A stretch of 64,000 nt of DNA. It comes from an uncultured Acetatifactor sp. GTDB taxonomy: Bacteria; Bacillota; Clostridia; Lachnospirales; Lachnospiraceae. Shown here piece after piece: positions 36,365 through 43,904 of the stretch. The position numbers and the translations under genes were made by a program. A model generated the notes under the pieces. It was given only the letters and a program-made list of their open reading frames with translations, made no database searches and had not been told where the DNA came from. The stretch spans positions 1 to 64,000 of the forward strand of contig CAJTOJ010000011.1 in assembly GCA_910577665.1 (NCBI GenBank), given 5' to 3'. Within the stretch, counting starts at the first letter, position 1; every line of letters starts with the position of its first letter.

Positions 36365-36581
36365 AGTACTGGTTTGCGTCCACTTCCAGCTTTTCGATGA
36401 CACAGCTGTGGTGCTTTTCCTTGTCCGCCTTGTTATAGTTGACTCCCACCAGCAGGATTTCACCAAAATACCTTTACAGGGCCTGGGAATAATGCTTGTC
36501 CTTGATTTGCTGTAAGGCTGTCTGGGCAGATTTGTCATACTTTCATTCCACTACCAGGGCTGGCTTTTTGCAGAAGGTAAC
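36365..36581 (-). pseudogene. Decayed C-terminus of a PD-(D/E)XK nuclease-domain AAA protein
   Basis: Minus-strand frame reads CKKPALVVE, stop, KYDKSAQTALQQIKDKHYSQ, AL, stop, RYFGEILLVGVNYNKADKEK, then HHSCVIEKLEVD. This is the end of the DUF1703/PD-(D/E)XK nuclease proteins that follow an AAA-ATPase-like domain (intact versions read ...KPALVVELKYDKS...). The stops are TGA at 36543-36545 and TAA at 36474-36476. The rest of the gene is gone, and the end abuts the EamA gene. A relic of a common, often multi-copy mobile-like family. Confidence 0.7.
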
Positions 36582-36595
36582 TTTTCATTCAACCC

Positions 36596-36656
36596 ATGTT
36601 AACAAGGCATTTGCGATGCCTTGTTACGGTTCACTTCGTTCACGACAACAGATAAA
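36596..36656. repeat. Hairpin and degenerate MITE-end fragment
   Basis: AACAAGGCAT-TTGCG-ATGCCTTGTT (36601-36625) forms a 10-base stem. Overlapping it, GTTACGGTTCACTTCGTTCAC (from 36623) resembles the end of the element at 9214-9350 read in reverse (about four in five bases match). No second terminal repeat is found within 150 bases, so this is at most a decayed end. Confidence 0.4.
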
Positions 36657-36728
36657 TCTAAAATGCATACATAAAACAGCCTCCAGGAACAGAAAATAAA
36701 AGGGAACTGATAAGCGGAAAGGAGCAAA

Positions 36729-37088
36729 ATGATGGATTACTTGAATGCGTTCTGGGTGGGAGGACTGATCTGTGTGTTGGTGCAGGTCTTGATGGAAAAG
36801 ACGAAGATGATGCCAGGGCGTATCATGGTGCTGCTGGTGGTGACAGGGGCTGTAATCAGCTTTCTTGGGTGGTATGAGCCATTCCAGGAGTTTGCCGGGG
36901 CAGGAGCCAGTGTACCCCTTCTCGGCTTCGGCAATACACTGATGAAGGGAGTTAAGGAAGCGGTGGATGAACAGGGAATCCTGGGACTGTTTGCCGGTGG
37001 TTTCAAAGCCGGGGCAGTGGGTACTTCCGCAGCTTTGATTTTCGGATATCTGGCGAGCCTGGTATGCAAGCCGAAGATGAAGAAGTGA
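36729..37088 (+). CDS. spoVAE: Stage V sporulation protein AE, spore germinant/DPA channel component
   Basis: 119 residues, membrane protein of the SpoVA complex that moves dipicolinic acid during sporulation and germination. Reads MDYLNAFWVGGLICVLVQVL, GRIMVLLVVTGAVISFLGWY, GFGNTLMKGVKEAV and FGYLASLVCKPK; three or four hydrophobic segments. ATG 36732 is an equally good or better start on spacing from AAAGGAG (36718-36724). The usual partners spoVAC and spoVAD are not adjacent, so this is an isolated copy. Supports a spore-forming host. Confidence 0.9.
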   Translation: MMDYLNAFWVGGLICVLVQVLMEKTKMMPGRIMVLLVVTGAVISFLGWYEPFQEFAGAGASVPLLGFGNTLMKGVKEAVDEQGILGLFAGGFKAGAVGTSAALIFGYLASLVCKPKMKK

Positions 37089-37937
37089 TTAGGCACCAGG
37101 GCCGGGACTGCCCCATTGTCTCCGATAACTGGTGGGGGAACAGCCGTATTCTTTTTTAAAAAAACCGGAAAAATGGTGATAATCCACGAACCCCAGGCGG
37201 TCCGAGATTTCCTGGATGGACAGTGAGGTACGCTCCAGCAGGGACTTGGCCAGTTCCAGGCGCAGGTTCAAGTAGTAGCGGTAGGGCGTGATGGAATAGG
37301 CCTCCCGAAACAGGTGGATGGCCCGGGAGCGGGACAGGGGGACACAGCCTGCAATGTCGTCAATGGTCAAGGGGCGGGCAATGTTCTGCTCGATGAAATT
37401 TTTCATGGTGATGGCCCGGGACTGACAGGAGGCTTCATTGCCCAGGAAGGCAGACAGGGCATGGATGTACCGGTGCAGGAGGAGGGCCAGTTCCCCGGCG
37501 CAGTGGACAGGTTCTGCTTCGATCCGGTGCAGGATGGCAGTAAGGAAGCTGCTGTCTGCAAAGGAGGGAATCACCAGCACATTGTCCAACTGATAATCAG
37601 ACAGCAGATGTCCTACCAGGCTGCCATTTACATTGAACCAGATCTTGTTCCAGGGTTCATCCCGGTCTGCGTGGTAATGGTGGCATCTTCCTGGCTGCAG
37701 GATATAAGCGTCCCCTGCCTTCACGGTGACGGTCGCCCTGTCCTGGCGTACCTGGCCCCTGCCGGACAGTACATATTCGAAGACATAACAGTCCCCTCGG
37801 GACCGGTAGATCTCATAGCCGGGATCCGGGTAGGTGATGCCTGCCAGAATGGGGGCAAAGGAAGAAGAGACCTGGCCGGTATAGATGGCATATTCCTCCC
37901 TTCCCAGGTGGATTGTGGGCTGTGTACTATGGATCAT
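37089..37937 (-). CDS. AraC family transcriptional regulator
   Basis: 282 residues. N-terminal AraC-type cupin arm (about 15-140; GDCYVFEYVLSGRGQVRQ, AGDAYILQPGRCHHYHADRD) for sugar binding, and C-terminal double helix-turn-helix (LTIDDIAGCVPLSRSRAIHL, LSIQEISDRLGFVDYHHFSG). ATG 37937 is used because AGGAG is 8 bases upstream; ten extra codons are open. The stop is two bases from the spoVAE stop, so the genes converge tightly. Its target is not obvious; the GNAT gene lies upstream on the same strand. Confidence 0.92.
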   Translation of the reverse strand: MIHSTQPTIHLGREEYAIYTGQVSSSFAPILAGITYPDPGYEIYRSRGDCYVFEYVLSGRGQVRQDRATVTVKAGDAYILQPGRCHHYHADRDEPWNKIWFNVNGSLVGHLLSDYQLDNVLVIPSFADSSFLTAILHRIEAEPVHCAGELALLLHRYIHALSAFLGNEASCQSRAITMKNFIEQNIARPLTIDDIAGCVPLSRSRAIHLFREAYSITPYRYYLNLRLELAKSLLERTSLSIQEISDRLGFVDYHHFSGFFKKEYGCSPTSYRRQWGSPGPGA

Positions 37938-37961
37938 GGCGCATTCTCCTAAAGCATGTCT

Positions 37962-38052
37962 GGACATTCCTCCCTGCCATGGGCAAAACAGGCGATCTTG
38001 TGCATCCTGCTGGCAGAAACGTCCAGCCGGACATTCCTTCCCGTCATGGGCA
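37962..38052. repeat. Imperfect direct repeats upstream of the AraC gene
   Basis: GGACATTCCTCCCTGCCATG (from 37962) recurs as GGACATTCCTTCCCGTCATG (from 38029), 67 bases apart, both continuing GGGCA. They lie between the GNAT stop and the AraC start, so could be AraC operator half-sites; no other evidence. Confidence 0.4.
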
Positions 38053-38087
38053 TGCCGGAAAGGTGTATGGAAGGTATCCGGTATCCC

Positions 38088-38573
38088 TTATAACAGTTCC
38101 ATGTTGACGGATTTTTCGGTGAATCCGTAGGCCTTATACATTTCATAGGCAGCTTTGTTTCTGGCATTGACCTGCAATTCGATGCTGTCGTAGCCTTTTT
38201 CTTCCTTCATGGCTTTTAGGAAATCGAAAAAGGCATGGCCGATGCCCATTCCACGGTAACGGGCCTCTACCGCCATGGAATCCACGAAGAGAATATTCCT
38301 GGTCACTTGGCTGGGACTTTCCACATGTCGGAACAGGAGAAACAGGATCCCGGCCACGCATCCGTTGTATTCTGCCACATAGAAGGTCTGCTCCTGTACT
38401 GCCTGGGCAAAAACGTCTGGTGGAAGTACCGTTTCAACAGACTTGTAGATGTCTGGCCGCCAGCAGGCATGCAGATCCTGGACCTGTTGCATGATGGCCT
38501 CCACTGCCTGGTATTCCTCTTGTCTTGCACATCTGATCTGAATACCCTTGTCTGTACACTGTGCTCGTTTCAT
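38088..38573 (-). CDS. GNAT family N-acetyltransferase
   Basis: 161 residues. The acetyl-CoA motif A is clear: LFVDSMAVEARYRGMGIGHA, followed by FFDFLKAMKEEKGYDSIELQ, VNARNKAAYEMYKAYGF. Substrate cannot be told. Start ATG 38573 has AGGAGGT 7-8 bases upstream. Probably read on its own or into the AraC gene 150 bases downstream. Confidence 0.92.
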   Translation of the reverse strand: MKRAQCTDKGIQIRCARQEEYQAVEAIMQQVQDLHACWRPDIYKSVETVLPPDVFAQAVQEQTFYVAEYNGCVAGILFLLFRHVESPSQVTRNILFVDSMAVEARYRGMGIGHAFFDFLKAMKEEKGYDSIELQVNARNKAAYEMYKAYGFTEKSVNMELL

Positions 38574-38680
38574 ATCTATACCTCCTGTGTGAAAAGAGGG
38601 GGATTTACACACCCTCCTGTAAACATACCGATCAATCGTTTGAAAGTCTACTTTCGTACTTATATCACACTTCCCGACAT

Positions 38681-38797
38681 GTCGGCAAAGCCGGCACAAA
38701 CAATCCGTGAGAAGAATCGTTTCTCTTGCGATTCTTCAGTGCAAGGTTTGAAATCACTTAGCGAGGTCTTTTTTGGGCTTAGTGATTTCCTTCACAC
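38681..38797 (-). repeat. Multi-hairpin intergenic repeat, copy 2 (reverse)
   Basis: Read on the minus strand: GTGTGAAGGAAATCACTAAG with its partner CTAAGTGATTTC and a looser CTTGCAC end; loop with AAAAAAGACCTCGC; hairpin II AAGAATCG-N9-CGATTCTT; conserved ATTGTTTGTGCC; hairpin IV GCCGGC-TTT-GCCGAC. Hairpin II differs from the copy at 5813 (AAGAACGC/GCGTTCTT) by matched changes on both arms. Confidence 0.75.
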
Positions 38798-38815
38798 TTG
38801 TCACGTGGCTATGTC

Positions 38816-39103
38816 AGTGGTTTGAGACCATTGTCTTGTCCGCTCATTTTCCACCGACAGCAAAAGATTTCTTCTTCTGCTTATTATAATAAGGCTGATT
38901 CCAAAACGCAAGATATTATCCTGCCTTGATAGCACTATTTTATACATATATACAACTAATTTCCATGGGAAATCTTGAAGCAGGGGATTATACTGACAAT
39001 AAATGATGTTTGATACCACGGATTGCTCCGCGCTATGCACCCTGGCAACCCTGGTATCCGTAAACGGTATACGTGGCAGGTGCCCGGGAAGGAGGAAATG
39101 GAG
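38816..39103 (+). other. AT-rich control region upstream of GH2
   Basis: The stretch from the repeat to the GH2 start is rich in A and T up to about 39010. No near-consensus promoter was found. GTATCCGT-AA-ACGGTATAC (39055-39073) is a near-palindrome with one unpaired base, close to the gene, and could be an operator. No small gene is evident. Confidence 0.35.
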
Positions 39104-40822
39104 ATGGGAACAATGGCAAGACGGGAACACCCTAAGCCCCAGATGGAGCGTAAGGGCTGGCAGAATCTGAACGGGGAGTGGGATTTCGCCTTTGACTTCG
39201 GCTGTAGCGGGGTGGAGAGGAAGTTTTATGAGAGGGATGGCCTTGACAGGAAGATCCAGGTGCCTTTCTGCCCGGAGAGCGACTTGAGCGGTATCGGCTA
39301 TAAGGATTTTCTTCCGGCTGTGTGGTACCAGAGGAAGGTAGTGCTGACGGCAGAGCACCTAAAGGGCAGGGTGCGCCTGCATTTCGGGGCGGTGGATTAT
39401 GAGTGCCGTCTCTGGGTGAACGGGAAGGAAGCCGGAACCCACAAGGGCGGGTATGTGTCCTTTTGCTTTGACATCACAGAGTCTGTGAAAGAGGGAGAGA
39501 ATGTGCTGACCCTCTACGCCAGGGATGATACCAGAAGTGGGAGACAGTGCAAGGGGAAGCAGAGCGGCATCTTCCAGTCTGTGGGCTGTGATTATACCAG
39601 GACCACAGGCATCTGGCAGACAGTGTGGCTGGAATTTGTGCCGGAATCTTACATAGAGAAGCTCTATTATTATCCCAATGTTGCAGAAGGCTCTGTGACA
39701 GTCCGGGTCGTGACGAAGGGGAAGGGCACCCTGTGTGCAGAAGCTTTTTATGAGGGAAAAAGCTGCGGCAAGGCCCAGGCGAGAGTCTGTGCAGGGAATG
39801 TCATGCTGACCATTCCCCTGTCGGAGGTGCATCTCTGGGAGGCAGGCCAGGGCAGGCTCTACGATCTGAAGCTTTCCTTCGGGGAGGACCAGGTGGACAG
39901 CTATTTCGGCATGCGGGAGATCCGTCTGGAGGGGGAGCGTTTCCTCATCAACGGGAAATCCGTGTTCCAGAGGCTGGTACTGGACCAGGGGTTCTATCCC
40001 GATGGGATCTATACGGCGCCCTCCGATGAGGCCCTGGAACAGGACATCCGCCTGTCCCTGGCGGCAGGTTTCAACGGGGCCAGGCTCCACCAGAAGATAT
40101 TCGAAGAGCGTTTCCTGTACCACTGTGACCGGCTGGGGTACCTGGTGTGGGGGGAGCAGGGCAACTGGGGGCTGGATTACAGCAGACCGGATGGCCTGAA
40201 ATGCTTCCTGCCGGAGTGGATGGAGGCCCTGGACCGGGATTTCAACCATCCTGCCATCGTGGGCTGGTGCCCTTTCAATGAGACCTGGGATTATGAAGGG
40301 CGCAGACAGGACAATGACCTGCTGTCCACGGTCTACCGGATGACGAAGCTCTTCGACACCACCAGGCCCTGTATTGATACCAGTGGGAATTACCATGTGG
40401 CGACGGATATTTACGATATGCATGACTACGAACAGGATCCGGCGCGGTTTGCAGCCTCCTATGAGGACTTTGCAAAGGGAGGTCCCCTGGTGGAGCGTAT
40501 GGCGGACAGGCAGACCCCGGTGCCTGGCATCCCGGTATTTATCAGTGAATACGGCGGCATCAAATGGGATGTGGAAGGACAGATAGAGGATAGCTGGGGC
40601 TATGGGGACGGACCGAAGACAGAGGAGGAATATATCGCAAGGTATAAGGGTCTGACGGATGTGCTGCTGGACAATCCCCATATGTTCGGCTTCTGCTATA
40701 CCCAGTTGTATGATGTGGAGCAGGAAGTGAACGGACTCTATACCTATGACAGGAAGCCCAAGATGGACATGGGGATTTTCCGGCAGATCAACAGCCGTAG
40801 GGCGGCAATTGAGAGTCAATAA
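39104..40822 (+). CDS. GH2 family glycoside hydrolase (beta-galactosidase/beta-glucuronidase-like)
   Basis: 572 residues from ATG 39104, which is 8 bases after GGAAGGAGG. Three parts: jelly-roll (about 1-165; WQNLNGEWDFAFDFG), immunoglobulin-like (about 170-270) and TIM barrel (about 275-572). Acid/base Glu393 in CPFNETWDYEG and nucleophile Glu482 in PVFISEYGGIKW. No signal peptide. Shorter than LacZ (about 1000), like beta-glucuronidase-sized GH2 enzymes; candidate sugars are galactose, glucuronate or L-arabinopyranose. Its last 35 bases overlap the end of the convergent AraC gene. Confidence 0.92.
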   Translation: MGTMARREHPKPQMERKGWQNLNGEWDFAFDFGCSGVERKFYERDGLDRKIQVPFCPESDLSGIGYKDFLPAVWYQRKVVLTAEHLKGRVRLHFGAVDYECRLWVNGKEAGTHKGGYVSFCFDITESVKEGENVLTLYARDDTRSGRQCKGKQSGIFQSVGCDYTRTTGIWQTVWLEFVPESYIEKLYYYPNVAEGSVTVRVVTKGKGTLCAEAFYEGKSCGKAQARVCAGNVMLTIPLSEVHLWEAGQGRLYDLKLSFGEDQVDSYFGMREIRLEGERFLINGKSVFQRLVLDQGFYPDGIYTAPSDEALEQDIRLSLAAGFNGARLHQKIFEERFLYHCDRLGYLVWGEQGNWGLDYSRPDGLKCFLPEWMEALDRDFNHPAIVGWCPFNETWDYEGRRQDNDLLSTVYRMTKLFDTTRPCIDTSGNYHVATDIYDMHDYEQDPARFAASYEDFAKGGPLVERMADRQTPVPGIPVFISEYGGIKWDVEGQIEDSWGYGDGPKTEEEYIARYKGLTDVLLDNPHMFGFCYTQLYDVEQEVNGLYTYDRKPKMDMGIFRQINSRRAAIESQ

Positions 40823-41678
40823 TGGCATCTGCACTGCGCCTGAACTGTCCCGGGGTAATGCCACAGTGTCTGCGGAAGACCCTGTTAAAATAGGATACGG
40901 AAGTAAAGCCTGACTCCAGGGCAACCCCGGTGACAGGGCTGTCGCTGGCCTGGAGCAGGTAACAGGCGTATTGGATCCTGATCTGTTCGATATAGGAGAA
41001 CAATGTCTGGCCAGTTGTCTCCTTGAAACATTTGCAGAGATAGTTTTTGCTCATTGCCGTCAGGGTAGCCAGCTGGTCCAGGGTGATGGGTTCGCTGAAA
41101 TGGGCGTCAATGTAGGAAAATACCTGGTCCAGTCTGCCGAACATATGGTAGCTGCCCTGGTCTGGTCCCAGCTCTTGTTTCTCACTGTAATAGCAGTATA
41201 GGAGGGATAGCAGCAGGTTTACAGCCGCCTCTGCCACGATCTGTCTGTCCTGGCCGGAGCCGGGGGGCTCAGACATCTGCCTTCGGATCAGGGAGAAGGC
41301 AAAAAACATGTCCTCGTAGCCGGTGCATCCTTTGGCAATCCGGTTGGAAAAGTTTTCTTTCCGATATAGAAAAGGCTTTAAAAATTCCTTCCCGTGTCGG
41401 TTTTTCCATAGGGAACCAGGGGCGAAGAGCAGCACGGTCAAGGTCAGGTCTCCTTCATCGTGCAGGGCCAGGTGGTGCTCAGAGTCATTGATGACGAAGA
41501 CATCCCCTGGCTCTATGGGATACAGTTTTCCGCCTATGATGTATTTTCCCCTTCCGCCCTGGACCAGATTTAATTCCAGGCAGTTGTGGCAGTGGAGTTC
41601 TTTCTGCTTCTCAGAGATCTCAAACAGCCGGAAGGGATAAAGCTTTTCAAAGGAGAAGTTTTCCTGTTTATATGCCAT
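40788..41678 (-). CDS. AraC family transcriptional regulator with cupin domain
   Basis: 296 residues. N-terminal cupin (about 20-105; HCHNCLELNLVQGGRGKYII, EPGDVFVINDSEHHLALHDE) and C-terminal double helix-turn-helix (ITLDQLATLTAMSKNYLCKC, PVTGVALESGFTSVSYFNRV). Probably senses a sugar released in this locus. Converges on and overlaps GH2 by 35 bases; the dehydrogenase gene is just upstream on the same strand (38 bases), likely co-transcribed with it. Confidence 0.93.
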   Translation of the reverse strand: MAYKQENFSFEKLYPFRLFEISEKQKELHCHNCLELNLVQGGRGKYIIGGKLYPIEPGDVFVINDSEHHLALHDEGDLTLTVLLFAPGSLWKNRHGKEFLKPFLYRKENFSNRIAKGCTGYEDMFFAFSLIRRQMSEPPGSGQDRQIVAEAAVNLLLSLLYCYYSEKQELGPDQGSYHMFGRLDQVFSYIDAHFSEPITLDQLATLTAMSKNYLCKCFKETTGQTLFSYIEQIRIQYACYLLQASDSPVTGVALESGFTSVSYFNRVFRRHCGITPGQFRRSADAIIDSQLPPYGC

Positions 41679-41716
41679 ACTGTTCCTCTTTTCCTGTTCC
41701 CGTGTATGGATGCGGC

Positions 41717-42802
41717 CTATTCCAGACAGATTCCTCTTCTGTCCAGAATATCCTGTACTTTCACCACAGTGCCTCTTTTCATGGATTCTTCCATAGCCTC
41801 CATTACAGCCAGCGTGCGGATGCCCTCCCGCAGGTCTGGCTTGGGCGTGTTGCCCGCTGCCAGATCCATGGCAAATTCCTCCAGGTAGTTCTGGTATTCG
41901 CCGGCATGGTGGGTTTCTGATTCGAAGCGGAAATAGTACTTGTGCAGTTGGTCAAATTCCTGGAGTTGCGCGGTTTTTTGTACAGGCTCAAAATTGGTGT
42001 AGTATTTTAATCTGGGATAACCTGCCCTGCTGATTCCCCGGCTGCCCCGCAAAGTACAGCTGATGCTCTGTTCGACAGCGCTGCCCAGGGTTGGCTCCGC
42101 GTAGACTCCGGACACACAGGCGACTTTTCCATCTCTGTTTTTCAGCAGGAATTTCATGGTGTCCGGTACATCCAGGCCATAGGCTTTCGTGTTTTCACTG
42201 ACAACACCCAGCCCGTAGACTTCTTCAATATCCGGCAGATACCATACTGCCAGGTCTACTGCATGGATGAAGAAATTGTACATCCAGGAAAATCCCTTCT
42301 GGTGACTCCAGTCTCTGGACAGAAACCATCTGGAATCACTGATATAATGTGTCTCCACCAGTTCAAGTTCCCCGTGTTTTCCTGCTTCATAATCTGCTCT
42401 CTGCCGCCTGGCAGGCTCAAAATAGCGGGAACTTTGTCCTACGAATACTTTCCTGCCAGTGCTGGCCTGGAGCGCCAGCAGTTCGTTTGCCTGTGACAGA
42501 TCGATCAGCAGAGGCTTGGTGCAAACCACATGCTTCCCGGCTTCCAGGGCCATTTTGATATGCTGGCCATGCAGTTGGTCCGGGGTATAAATGCCGATTA
42601 CGTCTATGGTATCATCCACAAGCATATCTTCATAGCGCAAGGTATATTTGTCAACCCCAAATTCCTTGCATCGCTCTTTACATAATTTTTCGTTCAGATC
42701 ACATAGATTCCCGAGTTCCCAGTAAGCGCTCTGCTGCACGGCGGAGATTACGCTCCTGCCTTCGCCCAGGCCCAGCACTCCCATGGTTAATTTTTTTTGC
42801 AT
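41717..42802 (-). CDS. Gfo/Idh/MocA family oxidoreductase
   Basis: 361 residues from ATG 42802 (GGGAGG 6 bases upstream). NAD(P)-binding Rossmann fold with GVLGLGEGRSV near the start, the dinucleotide loop CTKPLLID (about 93-100; EKP is the usual form), then the C-terminal alpha/beta substrate domain (SWMYNFFIHAVDLAVWYLPD with the His-Asp pair used for catalysis). Oxidises or reduces sugars, inositols or sugar acids; substrate unknown. Reads into the AraC gene and diverges from the racemase-GH127-kinase-BKACE run, which suggests it serves the same pathway. Confidence 0.9.
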   Translation of the reverse strand: MQKKLTMGVLGLGEGRSVISAVQQSAYWELGNLCDLNEKLCKERCKEFGVDKYTLRYEDMLVDDTIDVIGIYTPDQLHGQHIKMALEAGKHVVCTKPLLIDLSQANELLALQASTGRKVFVGQSSRYFEPARRQRADYEAGKHGELELVETHYISDSRWFLSRDWSHQKGFSWMYNFFIHAVDLAVWYLPDIEEVYGLGVVSENTKAYGLDVPDTMKFLLKNRDGKVACVSGVYAEPTLGSAVEQSISCTLRGSRGISRAGYPRLKYYTNFEPVQKTAQLQEFDQLHKYYFRFESETHHAGEYQNYLEEFAMDLAAGNTPKPDLREGIRTLAVMEAMEESMKRGTVVKVQDILDRRGICLE

Positions 42803-43135
42803 ATGATACCTCCCTGTCTGAAGCAAAGTGTGCAAGCACCCTGCAGAATCTTTTATCTGCTTCTTCTACAAGAACATACCACAATTTTCTACAGTTGTCT
42901 TGCATGCTATCCTCTGAAACCTGAACGATATTCTTTTCTGTGATTCATATTGAGCCGGTCAGATATAAATTCTATGTTGGCAAGAGAAAACTGCCTATCT
43001 GTAAAATTTCCATGGAAGCATGAAGAAAATTATATACAATTTTAAAACGGCAGGCTTTATAATAAACAAAGCAGGTATAATCGCGCCGGCAAACAATCCA
43101 CAGGGATAGCAGATAGTGAGAAGGGAGAAACGCAT
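42803..43135. other. Divergent control region
   Basis: 333 bases between the dehydrogenase and racemase-like genes, AT-rich. Forward -10 candidates TATAAT at 43058-43063 and 43076-43081 both lack good -35 boxes, consistent with activator control. No CRE site, RNA gene or ORF is seen. Confidence 0.4.
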
Positions 43136-43807
43136 ATGAAAGTAGCACTTGTGTACACCAGTACCACACCGGAACTGATTGAACTGGTGGAGAGGGAAGT
43201 GAGGAAAAATATCGGGGAGGAAGCAGAACTGGTCAGTCTACAGAATCCGGGGATCCTGGCCCAGGTGCGGGAGGCCGGGTATGTAACGCCACGGGCGGCG
43301 GCAGGGCTGGTATCCATGTATATGGAGGCGGTATGCCAGGGGGCAGATGCCATTTTGAATATCTGTTCATCTGTGGGAGAGGTGGCTGACAGCGCCCAGA
43401 GTGCGGCAGCCTATATAGGAGTGCCTGTGGTGCGGATCGATGAGGAGATGTGCAGGGAAGCCGTGCGCAGGGGAAGCAGGATCGCAGTACTGGCTACACT
43501 TCCCACCACCCTGGCACCTACCCGGAACACTGTGCTCAGGGTTGCCAGGGAGATGGGACGTCATGTGGAGACGGTGGACGGACTCATAGACGGTGCTTTC
43601 GGTCTGGATCAGGAGCAGTTCCGCAGGCTTCTGCTGGATAAGGCTGCCCAGGTGAAGGATCAGGCGGACGTAATCCTGCTGGCCCAGGGTTCCATGGCCT
43701 ATGTGGAGGAGGACATCCATACAAGTCTTGGGATCTTGACGCTGTCCAGCCCCCGTTTTGGCGCCATGGAACTGAAGAAAGCCCTGGAGAGAAAAGGTTT
43801 ACTGTAA
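43136..43807 (+). CDS. Aspartate/glutamate racemase-like (AroM/Asp-Glu racemase superfamily) protein
   Basis: 223 residues, full alpha/beta racemase fold in two halves. The first catalytic Cys is present (Cys77 in AILNICSSVGE). The second catalytic Cys is not at its usual place: the matching segment reads VILLAQGSMAYVEED. Single-Cys members of this superfamily include decarboxylases and isomerases, and others in sugar-acid loci have no known function. First gene of a run with GH127, a DUF1537 kinase and a BKACE enzyme. GAAGGGAG precedes the ATG. Confidence 0.8.
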   Translation: MKVALVYTSTTPELIELVEREVRKNIGEEAELVSLQNPGILAQVREAGYVTPRAAAGLVSMYMEAVCQGADAILNICSSVGEVADSAQSAAAYIGVPVVRIDEEMCREAVRRGSRIAVLATLPTTLAPTRNTVLRVAREMGRHVETVDGLIDGAFGLDQEQFRRLLLDKAAQVKDQADVILLAQGSMAYVEEDIHTSLGILTLSSPRFGAMELKKALERKGLL

Positions 43808-43904
43808 GGAAGAACCGGCAGGAACGGGAAGCCGGACAGATGTGCGAGCAGGAAACCGGAGCGGCAAAACAGAACCGGGATAAAACGAAAAAAAGGAGAC
43901 AGCA

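Noticed and set aside
39359..40924. 521-codon reverse frame opposite GH2
   Set aside because: Runs across GH2 and the end of the AraC gene, with no motif and no ribosome site.
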